From UBA1494_A sp963973975 (GTDB taxonomy: Bacteria > Bacteroidota > Bacteroidia > Flavobacteriales_E > Vicingaceae): a DNA stretch of 64,000 nucleotides. The notes below the pieces were generated by a model that was not told where the DNA came from, did not search any database, and saw only the letters and a list, made by a program, of their open reading frames with translations. The stretch covers positions 40,549 through 104,548 of the forward strand of contig CAXBCF010000010.1 of the NCBI GenBank assembly GCA_963973975.1, read 5' to 3'. Positions within the stretch are counted from its first letter, which is position 1, and each line of letters begins with the position of its first letter. Shown one piece after another: positions 43,333-50,525 of the stretch. The position numbers were made by a program, and so were the translations under genes.

Positions 43333-44740
43333 TATGAAGGAGTCTGTTTGTAAAATCAATTCGGGTTTCAAAGTTTTACTGGAAGCAATCAATAATACGC
43401 CTGCCGGCACAGCTTTCATTGAAGATGAAAAGGGAATACTTTGTGGCATTGTTACAGATGGTGATTTTCGAAGAATGCTGTTAGCAGGAAAGGATTTAAA
43501 TGCTAAAATTGAGCAGTCGGATTTAAAATCTTTTATTTCTGCAAAGAAAGGGGAAGATTTTCAGAAGTTATTGGAAAAAACCAATCAAAAAATCAACATC
43601 ATTCCAATTGTAGATGAAGAAAATCGCTTAATCGACTATTTTGAGTTCAAGCACCGAACTAAGTTTACACCTGTTGCTGAACCGAGTTTGGATAACCGAG
43701 AGTTGGAGTATTTATTAGATGCCTTCTCCTCTACCTGGATCTCCAGTCGCGGAAAATACATTGATTCTTTTGAAGAAAACTTTTCGAAATATTGTACAAC
43801 CAAACACGGGGTTGCTGTTTCAAACGGAACTGTTGCAATTCACTTAGCCTTGGTAGCATTAGGAATAAAAGAAGGTGACGAAGTAATCGTTCCCGACTTG
43901 ACTTTTGCAGCAACCATTAATGCTGTGCTGCATGCCAACGCTACTCCAGTAATTGTGGACGTGGAAAAAGATTCTTGGACCATCGACCCAATTGAAATTA
44001 GAAGAGCCATTACTTCAAAAACCAAAGCCATCATTCCGGTGCATGTTTACGGACAGCCTTGCAAAATGGATGAAATAATGCTAATCGCCAAAGAACATAA
44101 CTTAAAAGTGATTGAAGATTGTGCTGAGGCACACGGTGCAGAATACAAAGGCCAAAGGGTAGGAAGTTTTGGAGATATTTCCACCTTTTCATTTTTTGCC
44201 AATAAAATCATTACAACAGGTGAAGGCGGCATGTGCATGACTAATTCTTCGGAATTGGATGATAAAATGCGGGTACTTCGCGACCATGGAATGAGCAAAG
44301 AAAAACGCTATTGGCACATTGAGCTTGGCTTTAATTATAGAATGACGAACTTACAAGCTGCCATTGGTTGTGCGCAATTAGAAAAGATTGAATCTATTTT
44401 GGAAAGAAATGACAAGATTGAACAGTCATACATCGAACATTTAGATTCCCTCAACATCATTCAATGGCAAAAAACCTTTTCTGATCGCAAAAAGGTGGTT
44501 TGGTTGATGTGTTGCACTTCTGCTTACCGCGATCAAATCAAGCAAGCTTTAGTTGATAACGGCATCGATGTGCGCCCATTTTTCTACTGCTTGTCAGAAA
44601 TGCCGCTTTATTCGAAGTATACCTTTTCTTCAAAAAATGCACGAGAAATCTCAAAAATTGGCATGAACTTACCGACAGTAAATAATGTTGATTATCAAAA
44701 AGTGCAGGAGATTTTGAAGGAGATGGTTGGGAAGTTGTAA
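43325..44740 (+). CDS. CBS-domain and DegT/DnrJ/EryC1 aminotransferase fusion
   Basis: 471 residues in two parts. Residues 10-110 carry a CBS pair (TAFIEDEKGILCGIVTDGDFRR, then IIPIVDEENRLIDYF). From about 120 comes a PLP-dependent sugar aminotransferase with SNGTVAIHLALVALG, PVHVYGQPCKMD, EDCAEAHGAEYKG and the PLP lysine Lys294 in FFANKIITTGEGG. DegT enzymes add an amino group to a keto-sugar nucleotide; the CBS pair may sense an adenylate or CMP-type nucleotide. CBS domains are otherwise seen on PtmE-type nucleotidyltransferases of legionaminate loci. The last 157 bp are repeated at 45607-45763. Confidence 0.88.
   Translation: MNNMKESVCKINSGFKVLLEAINNTPAGTAFIEDEKGILCGIVTDGDFRRMLLAGKDLNAKIEQSDLKSFISAKKGEDFQKLLEKTNQKINIIPIVDEENRLIDYFEFKHRTKFTPVAEPSLDNRELEYLLDAFSSTWISSRGKYIDSFEENFSKYCTTKHGVAVSNGTVAIHLALVALGIKEGDEVIVPDLTFAATINAVLHANATPVIVDVEKDSWTIDPIEIRRAITSKTKAIIPVHVYGQPCKMDEIMLIAKEHNLKVIEDCAEAHGAEYKGQRVGSFGDISTFSFFANKIITTGEGGMCMTNSSELDDKMRVLRDHGMSKEKRYWHIELGFNYRMTNLQAAIGCAQLEKIESILERNDKIEQSYIEHLDSLNIIQWQKTFSDRKKVVWLMCCTSAYRDQIKQALVDNGIDVRPFFYCLSEMPLYSKYTFSSKNAREISKIGMNLPTVNNVDYQKVQEILKEMVGKL
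44584..44740 (+). repeat. Direct repeat copy 1: 3' end of the aminotransferase gene
   Basis: 157 bp matching 45607-45763 with 7 differences and no gaps. The last 90 bp, up to and including the stop codon, are identical. The intact gene uses this copy. Confidence 0.95.
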
Positions 44741-44867
44741 GTTTTAGGTAAAATGCAACTATTTTATATGTTAACACACAAATAGTAAAATAGTAAAACA
44801 AAAAAACGAAACCCACTCATCTTTAACTTTAAAAACTTAATACTTGAAGTACTTAAAAATTTCCCAC

Positions 44868-45206
44868 TTAAGTACCCTTCATTACTCTTGAACGAATAGA
44901 TTCGGCAACTAAACTGTTTAATGAAACTTTGGTCTCAATTGCCAACAATGCTGCTTTTTGATGAAGCTTTGAAGGAATACGAACATTAAAACTGCCTTTA
45001 AATGGTTTTTCGGGTTTTCTTCCTGCGGTTTTACAGTCAGCCAAATAAGTATCAATTGCTTCTTTAAAATCTTTTTCCAACTCTTTTCCAGTTTCTCCTT
45101 CGTATGAGATTAAACCTCTAATGCCTAAAACCTGACCGTAAAGTAATCCATCTTCTTCACTGTACTCAATGCTTCCGCTGTAACCTTTGTATTCTAAATA
45201 TTTCAT
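44868..45206 (-). CDS. hicB: HicB-type antitoxin
   Basis: 112 residues. The N-terminal half (YKGYSGSIEYSEEDGLLYGQVLGIRGLISYEGET) is the degenerate RNase H-like HicB fold that masks HicA. The C-terminal third (GSFNVRIPSKLHQKAALLAIETK, continuing to LNSLVAESIRSRV) is a ribbon-helix-helix DNA-binding domain, so it probably represses its own promoter. It overlaps the upstream hicA by 4 bp. The pair sits between the two copies of the aminotransferase 3' end, as an inserted module on the opposite strand from that gene. Confidence 0.88.
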   Translation of the reverse strand: MKYLEYKGYSGSIEYSEEDGLLYGQVLGIRGLISYEGETGKELEKDFKEAIDTYLADCKTAGRKPEKPFKGSFNVRIPSKLHQKAALLAIETKVSLNSLVAESIRSRVMKGT

Positions 45207-45445
45207 AACTCTAGTATTTCTTTAATTTGTTTTAATTGATAACGCTTCATTATTCCACTTGGGTGAGGTTTGTGAAGAATTATTGGGACTCCTTCTGTGT
45301 TTTCAAACTTGACCCTTGACCCTGAAGTTTTTCCCTTTTCCACTTCCTCATAGCCAAAATGACCTAAAATTTTTACTACTTCATTGTAGTGAAAATCTTT
45401 TGGCATTCTAAGAAAACGTTCAATTAGTTTTCTATTTTTAGTCAT
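45203..45445 (-). CDS. hicA: HicA-type mRNA interferase toxin
   Basis: 80 residues with the small double-stranded RNA-binding-like HicA fold. KILGHFGYEEV and KTSGSRVKFEN are usual elements, and the catalytic His region is ILHKPHPSGIMK (His58 and His61). HicA proteins cut mRNA or tmRNA when free of HicB. It is the first gene of the module, with hicB translationally coupled downstream. A -7-like box lies 27 bp upstream. Confidence 0.85.
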   Translation of the reverse strand: MTKNRKLIERFLRMPKDFHYNEVVKILGHFGYEEVEKGKTSGSRVKFENTEGVPIILHKPHPSGIMKRYQLKQIKEILEL

Positions 45446-45471
45446 TTGTTAATAGTAACTGTATTTAGTTA

Positions 45472-45479
45472 CAAATATA
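45472..45479 (-). promoter_or_regulatory. Putative -7 promoter box for hicAB
   Basis: The minus strand reads TATATTTG, a TAnnTTTG match, 27 bp before the hicA start codon at 45445. Confidence 0.4.
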
Positions 45480-45593
45480 ATGTTATTTTAGCTAAATTAT
45501 GTTTTGATTAAATGTATTATATCACAACATGCTATAATATAACTGGATAAAGTATTTGTGGAGCTTACTAAATGAAAAACCACACGAAGGAAA

Positions 45594-45763
45594 TTAATGT
45601 GTTGCACTACTGCTTATCTGAAATGCCACTCTATTCAAAATATACCTTTTCTTCAAAAAATGCACGAGAAATTTCAAAAATTGGCATGAACTTACCGACA
45701 GTAAATAATGTTGATTATCAAAAAGTGCAGGAGATTTTGAAGGAGATGGTTGGGAAGTTGTAA
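45594..45763 (+). pseudogene. Truncated second copy of the aminotransferase 3' end
   Basis: 45607-45763 repeats the last 157 bp of the CBS-aminotransferase gene and encodes the same 51 residues, YCLSEMPLYSK to MVGKL, then the stop. Upstream, 45594-45616 matches 44504-44526 at 21 of 23 positions, a part of the gene 67 bp further 5'. Together they look like a remnant allele with an internal out-of-frame deletion. Its stop codon directly abuts the convergent SGNH gene at 45764, which suggests that this copy marks the original gene junction. A frame from ATG 45572 could express a 63-residue peptide, but this is unlikely to be functional. Confidence 0.85.
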
Positions 45764-46669
45764 TCACTCCAAAAGCACCTCTTCAGTCAATAATTCGGTA
45801 TACAACTTAGCACCCTTTTGGTTTAAGTGCGTTAAATCGTGGTAATAATTTTTATTCTCAAATGGATTATCAGCAGCTTCATACCTGAAAACACGCACTT
45901 TTGGGTCAACGAGTTCTAGGAAACGCTGATAAAACAATTCATTGAATTTTTTGAAGGTCGGTATGAAGACTATGATAAGTTCAATGTCATTAGCCAAGCA
46001 GCTATTTTGTAAGTCTAAAAAACACTGCAGCTTCCCTTCTACTTCATTTTCTATTTTATATGGTTTTAAATCATCTTTCAAGTCCCAATCTAAAGCTTGC
46101 TTTTGAAAAGAAATCGGCATTGAACCATTTGAAGAGATTGAGTCCAATCGTGAAAAGTGCTTTTGCCTTAAATCAAAATTATAAATGCTCAATTGGTGTA
46201 GAATGAATAGATCGGATAGCAATTCATTTTTCTCTCCCAAGCGGAACAATTCCTCTCTTATTTCAGGGTATTTCACCAATGGGTACATTCGATCCATTCG
46301 AAAGTTTAAAGAAACTTGATCCTTAAACTGAACTATTTCGTCGATGCTTAAAATAACGGTTTCAGGCTTTTCATTTTTTTCTAACAAGGTTGCTAGAATA
46401 AATTCTTGAAAACAAATATCACCTCCAGGGTAGGATAAATTATAGGTCGACTTACCCGTCATTTTTTCAATCTCACCAGCTAAAATTCCTCTGGCACTTT
46501 TTGAGGAACCCAAAACCACTATGTCATGATTCATTTCTCCTAGTAAAAGCTGTTCCAATCGTTTGTCAGCTTCTCGCTCAGGCGAACTGTTTCGCAACAG
46601 GATAAAAGCCTTGTCTACAATGAAAAACAAGGCAAAAAAGAGACTCAACTTGATTAAAAATTGTTTCAT
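45764..46669 (-). CDS. SGNH-hydrolase-like membrane-anchored protein, MBOAT partner
   Basis: 301 residues with an N-terminal membrane anchor (FLIKLSLFFALFFIVDKAFILL). The mature part carries VVLGSSKSARGI (51-62, nucleophile Ser block), LSYPGGDICF and the C-terminal YYHDLTHLNQKGA, giving an SGNH-type Ser...Asp-x-x-His arrangement like AlgJ, DltD or PatB proteins. Such proteins complete the acyl transfer begun by an MBOAT protein, and its gene lies 3 bp downstream of an MBOAT gene. It probably O-acylates (often acetylates) a surface polysaccharide in the periplasm. It is the last gene of the carB-led operon. Confidence 0.75.
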   Translation of the reverse strand: MKQFLIKLSLFFALFFIVDKAFILLRNSSPEREADKRLEQLLLGEMNHDIVVLGSSKSARGILAGEIEKMTGKSTYNLSYPGGDICFQEFILATLLEKNEKPETVILSIDEIVQFKDQVSLNFRMDRMYPLVKYPEIREELFRLGEKNELLSDLFILHQLSIYNFDLRQKHFSRLDSISSNGSMPISFQKQALDWDLKDDLKPYKIENEVEGKLQCFLDLQNSCLANDIELIIVFIPTFKKFNELFYQRFLELVDPKVRVFRYEAADNPFENKNYYHDLTHLNQKGAKLYTELLTEEVLLE

Positions 46670-46672
46670 GCC

Positions 46673-48118
46673 TTAGAATTGGAAATAAATAAATTCCTGC
46701 TGTTTTCCTGAAAAAACAAACATCAAACCGATTAAAAAAAAGTAAAAAGAAAACCTTAAAAATCTTGGCCAAGCCAAGCCTAACTTTTCTAGGGCATAGT
46801 TTTCTTGTCTTCCAAACCATTCAATGAGTTGAAAAAGAAAAATCAAGCCCAACAAAATAATAGTTTTGGTGTGCCCCACCTGAATGCTCGAAAAAATCGA
46901 GGATGAAAAAATACCTGAGATGTATTCAAATGCATGCGTCAAGCTTTCTGCTCTAAAAAAGATCCATGCAAAAAGGGTGAGCACAAAAGTTAAACTCATG
47001 TTCAATAATTCTCGAATGCTAGGAAAAACCTTGTCTTGGGCGACAATTTCTAAGTTTACTCGGTTGCGGTTGACTAGCAATAATGGAAGAAAGTAAAGCG
47101 CATTTAAAGCTCCCCAAACAATAAAAGTCCAATTGGCTCCATGCCAAAACCCACTGACAATAAAAATGATAAATATATTTCTCACTTTTCTAGCTTGACT
47201 GCCTCGACTTCCACCCAACGGAATGTACAAGTAATCTCTAAACCAAGTTGACAAGGAAATGTGCCAACGTCTCCAAAACTCTGCTATGTCTCTCGAAAAA
47301 TAGGGAAATGCAAAGTTTTTCATCAAATTGAATCCGAAAAGTTTAGAAGTACCAATTGCTATGTCGGAATAACCTGAAAAATCTCCATATATCTGAAAAG
47401 TAAATAAAAATGCTCCGAGAATTAAGGTGCTTGATGATAAATCGCCAGATTGATTGAAAATGTAATTGGCCAACTCCGCACAATTGTCTGCAATTACCAA
47501 TTTCTTAAAGAACCCCCATAAAATTTGGCGTAAGCCATCAACCGCTAAGGCATAGTTAAAACTGCGTTTCACATAGAACTGTGGCAATAAATTTCTTGCG
47601 CGTTCAATTGGTCCCGCCACCAATTGTGGGAAGAAACTTACAAAAGCAAAAAATGAAACAATGTCTTTTGCAGGCTTAAGCTTTCCTTGGTAAATGTCAA
47701 TAGTATAGCTCAGTGTTTGAAAGGTGTAAAAGCTAATTCCAACAGGCAAAATAATGTTTAAGCGATCTGGTTCAAAGGATTGACCAAACAATAGAAAAGC
47801 ATCGGCAAAGCTTTCAATGAAAAAATTATAATACTTAAATACACCTAAAAACCCGAGGTTTACAAACAAACTTAAGTATAAAAGCTGTTTGCGTTTTTGT
47901 TGTTTTCGAGTATTAGAAAGGGCTAATCCGATGGAATAATCCACAGCAGAACTAATGAATATAAGCCCTAAAAAATGCCAATCCCACCAGCCGTAAAAAA
48001 CATAACTAGCAAGGACAATTAAGCCATTTTGACCTTTTGTATTTCCCTTAAAAACAAACCAGTAAAGAAAAAATACAAGAGGGAGAAAAACCGCAAATTC
48101 AAGGGAATTGAACAGCAT
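46673..48118 (-). CDS. MBOAT-family O-acyltransferase (AlgI-like)
   Basis: A 481-residue multi-pass membrane protein with about 10-12 hydrophobic segments. Hallmarks are FNSLEFAVFLPLVFFLYW at the start, LPVGISFYTFQTLSYTIDIY, FPQLVAGPIERA, FWRRWHISLSTWFRDYLYIPLGG and the catalytic His in SGFWHGANWTFIVWG. It moves an acyl group across the inner membrane for transfer to a glycan, working with the SGNH protein encoded next. It lies 6 bp after wecB and 3 bp before the SGNH gene. Confidence 0.92.
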   Translation of the reverse strand: MLFNSLEFAVFLPLVFFLYWFVFKGNTKGQNGLIVLASYVFYGWWDWHFLGLIFISSAVDYSIGLALSNTRKQQKRKQLLYLSLFVNLGFLGVFKYYNFFIESFADAFLLFGQSFEPDRLNIILPVGISFYTFQTLSYTIDIYQGKLKPAKDIVSFFAFVSFFPQLVAGPIERARNLLPQFYVKRSFNYALAVDGLRQILWGFFKKLVIADNCAELANYIFNQSGDLSSSTLILGAFLFTFQIYGDFSGYSDIAIGTSKLFGFNLMKNFAFPYFSRDIAEFWRRWHISLSTWFRDYLYIPLGGSRGSQARKVRNIFIIFIVSGFWHGANWTFIVWGALNALYFLPLLLVNRNRVNLEIVAQDKVFPSIRELLNMSLTFVLTLFAWIFFRAESLTHAFEYISGIFSSSIFSSIQVGHTKTIILLGLIFLFQLIEWFGRQENYALEKLGLAWPRFLRFSFYFFLIGLMFVFSGKQQEFIYFQF

Positions 48119-48124
48119 CTTACC

Positions 48125-49210
48125 TTACAAAATTTGATTGATAATCTTTAGTATTCTAGCAGTTGATTTTCCATCCCAATGTGGAGGAATACTTCCTTTC
48201 TTAAAATTCGATTGATTAACTTTTTCTACAATGGTGTCCACATCAAATGCCATTAATTCATTTGTTCCCAAATCAATGGTACTTGGTCTTTCTGTATTAT
48301 CTCGAATAGTAATGCAGGGAACTTGCTTGAAAGTAGTTTCCTCTTGTATGCCACCACTGTCGGTAATCACCACAGAAGCATTGGCAATTAAGTTTTGAAA
48401 GCCAAAATAATCTAAAGGTGGAAGTTGAATTAAATTTTCAATTGCCTCAAATCGAGCTAACAATCCATTTTTTTTCAAATTATTTATGGTTCTCGGATGT
48501 ACCGGAAAAACTACCTTCTGAATTTTTGAAAGTTTTTCAACCAAATCTATCACATTTAACAAACTCTCAGAATCATCTACATTAGAGGGTCGGTGCATGG
48601 TAAGCAATATAAATTCTTGATTTTGAATCTTTAAATCATCAAGAATTGGAGATGCTTTAATTTTTTCCTCAAAAGCAACAAGTGTGTCAATCATGGTATT
48701 TCCCACAAAGTGAATTACTTCATCAGACTTTCCATCAGCTTTTAGGTTGTCAATTCCGCTTTGTTCGGTGACAAAAAAGTGATCGGTTATTTCATCGGTT
48801 AAAATCCGATTAATTTCTTCAGGCATGCTTCGATCCAAGCTCCTTAAACCACTTTCTAAATGACCAAGTGTAATTCCTCTTTTATTGGCTACAATTGAAG
48901 CACAAAGCGTTGAATTCACATCTCCAACAGCAATAATCATGTTCGGCTTTATGTCATCGACTATTTCATCCATTTTGGAAATAATCTCCCCTATTTGCTT
49001 GCAAACTGAATCTCTTCCAACTTCCATAAAAAAATCAGGAACCAGTTGAAATTGCTCAAAAAAGACATTGCTCATGTTGTCGTCAAAATGCTGACCGGTA
49101 TGCGCAATAAGCACTTCGAGGTTTGGAAAACTTTCCACTTCCTTTTTAAATTGAGTAACTTTAATGAAGTTAGGGCGTGTTCCTACAATTATTAAAATCT
49201 TCTTTTTCAT
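48125..49210 (-). CDS. wecB: UDP-N-acetylglucosamine 2-epimerase, non-hydrolysing
   Basis: Interconverts UDP-GlcNAc and UDP-ManNAc for surface polysaccharide synthesis. Family motifs: VGTRPNFIKV (8-17), HTGQHFDDNMS, GDVNSTLCASIVA, HLESGLRSLDRSMPEE, TMHRPSNVDD, HPRT and TDSGGIQEE (the UDP-binding GGIQEE). 361 residues is standard for WecB/MnaA. It lacks the features that distinguish hydrolysing NeuC, though misassignment is possible. Its UDP-ManNAc could feed the glycan, or indirectly a ManNAc-dependent NeuB. Confidence 0.92.
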   Translation of the reverse strand: MKKKILIIVGTRPNFIKVTQFKKEVESFPNLEVLIAHTGQHFDDNMSNVFFEQFQLVPDFFMEVGRDSVCKQIGEIISKMDEIVDDIKPNMIIAVGDVNSTLCASIVANKRGITLGHLESGLRSLDRSMPEEINRILTDEITDHFFVTEQSGIDNLKADGKSDEVIHFVGNTMIDTLVAFEEKIKASPILDDLKIQNQEFILLTMHRPSNVDDSESLLNVIDLVEKLSKIQKVVFPVHPRTINNLKKNGLLARFEAIENLIQLPPLDYFGFQNLIANASVVITDSGGIQEETTFKQVPCITIRDNTERPSTIDLGTNELMAFDVDTIVEKVNQSNFKKGSIPPHWDGKSTARILKIINQIL

Positions 49211-49219
49211 GCTTGCAAT

Positions 49220-50524
49220 TTATAAACTATTTAGGAGTTCAGCATATTTTAAGGCTAATTCCTTTCTCGAATATTTCTCAATATTAACTCCCTTGTATTC
49301 AATGTTGTTATTGGTTATATATTCAGAAAAATAAGCTAAAAGCACTTTTTCCAATGTTGCTGTATCATTAAAATCAATTACTTCTCCCGATTGAGTTTCC
49401 TGAATGATCGCAGCGGTATCTCCTTCTTTTGTTCCGATGCACAATATTGGTCGAGTTGCAGCTAAGTATTCGTATAATTTCCCGGGAATAATTCCCATTT
49501 GATTCGATGTATTGTTAATCAACAATAACAATAAGGTAGAAGCTTCAATCTTTTTAATTACTTCTCCATGAGGCATGTGATCAATTAAAATCACATTATC
49601 ACTCAATCCCAATTCCTTGATTTCAGAACTCAGTTCTGGAGTAATTGTTCCAATTAAACTCACTTTCAGCTTTTCTTTAAAAGCAGAATTGGATTGACAA
49701 ATATTAGCTAAAACTTGCCAAAAAACAGGGTGATTTCGGTCTTTACTTAATGAGCCTATGTGGGTAATTTCAAAAAAATCACTTGTCGTATTGGAGGAAT
49801 TACTTGTAAAATCTTCAGGATCGTATCCATTAGTAATGATTTCAAATTTTCTTCCATAAAGTTGAAAAAACTCTTCCCCCCACGATTTACTAACTGTAAC
49901 CAAACGATCGGCACTTTCAATTACCTTTTTTTCTAAGCGAAAATGTTTTTTTCTAGCCCAATTCGTCAATTTTAAATCTTCAAAAAAATCAATAAAAGTC
50001 CAAGGATCTCTAAAGTCGGCAATCCATTTCACTTGGCATCTCTTTTTAACGTGCAATCCAATTAAATGCATGGAATGCGGCGGTCCGGTTGTGATTATTG
50101 CTGAAATTTTCTTTTCATTAACCAAGTCAATAATTCTATCAGCAGCAGGTTTAATCCACATAAAACGCGGATCTGGAATAAATAAATTCGACCGAACCCA
50201 AACTATCATTCGGTCTTTCAAATTTTGCTTTTTAGACCCACCTGAAATACCTCCAGAAGCGACTTTATTTTTTAAGCCCGACAATCCAATAGAACCTAAA
50301 AAATTATTTGGTTCTAAAATCGGAAGCCGAATCACTTCAATTTCCTCAGGAACTTCCTTTTCCAGACTTGAGTCTTTGATTAAATAGCCAGCATTTTTAG
50401 GCGTGAAAACAAGCGGATTCCAATCGCTATTCTTAGAAAGGTACTTCGACATTTTAAGCCAACGCATCACTCCTCCTCCTCCTCCAGGCGGCCAATAATA
50501 CGAGACAATTAATACCCTTTTCAA
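49220..50524 (-). CDS. Family 4 glycosyltransferase
   Basis: A 434-residue GT-B glycosyltransferase. The N-terminus LIVSYYWPPGGGGGVMRW has the Gly-rich acceptor loop. IITTGPPHSMHLIG, WIADFRDPW, ADRLVTVSKSWGE and the C-terminal LYEYLAATRPILCIG with the donor-binding Glu follow. A short hydrophobic segment could contact the membrane. It is probably one of the transferases assembling the surface polysaccharide repeat unit; donor and acceptor are unknown. It lies between yfhO (1 bp) and wecB (9 bp) on one transcript. Confidence 0.87.
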   Translation of the reverse strand: MKRVLIVSYYWPPGGGGGVMRWLKMSKYLSKNSDWNPLVFTPKNAGYLIKDSSLEKEVPEEIEVIRLPILEPNNFLGSIGLSGLKNKVASGGISGGSKKQNLKDRMIVWVRSNLFIPDPRFMWIKPAADRIIDLVNEKKISAIITTGPPHSMHLIGLHVKKRCQVKWIADFRDPWTFIDFFEDLKLTNWARKKHFRLEKKVIESADRLVTVSKSWGEEFFQLYGRKFEIITNGYDPEDFTSNSSNTTSDFFEITHIGSLSKDRNHPVFWQVLANICQSNSAFKEKLKVSLIGTITPELSSEIKELGLSDNVILIDHMPHGEVIKKIEASTLLLLLINNTSNQMGIIPGKLYEYLAATRPILCIGTKEGDTAAIIQETQSGEVIDFNDTATLEKVLLAYFSEYITNNNIEYKGVNIEKYSRKELALKYAELLNSL

Positions 50525-50525
50525 A

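Noticed and set aside
43731..44298. Minus-strand open frames inside the CBS-aminotransferase gene
   Set aside because: They run antisense to well-conserved aminotransferase motifs and have no start context or protein features.
44758..44794. 9-bp inverted repeat ACTATTTTA / TAAAATAGT after the aminotransferase stop as a terminator or att site
   Set aside because: The arms are pure AT with one C or G each and a 19-nt spacer; this is easily expected by chance in such AT-rich DNA.
44849..44875. Inverted repeat GTACTTAA / TTAAGTAC at the end of hicB
   Set aside because: It overlaps the hicB stop codon, the arms are short, and the 11-nt loop is not followed by a T tract.
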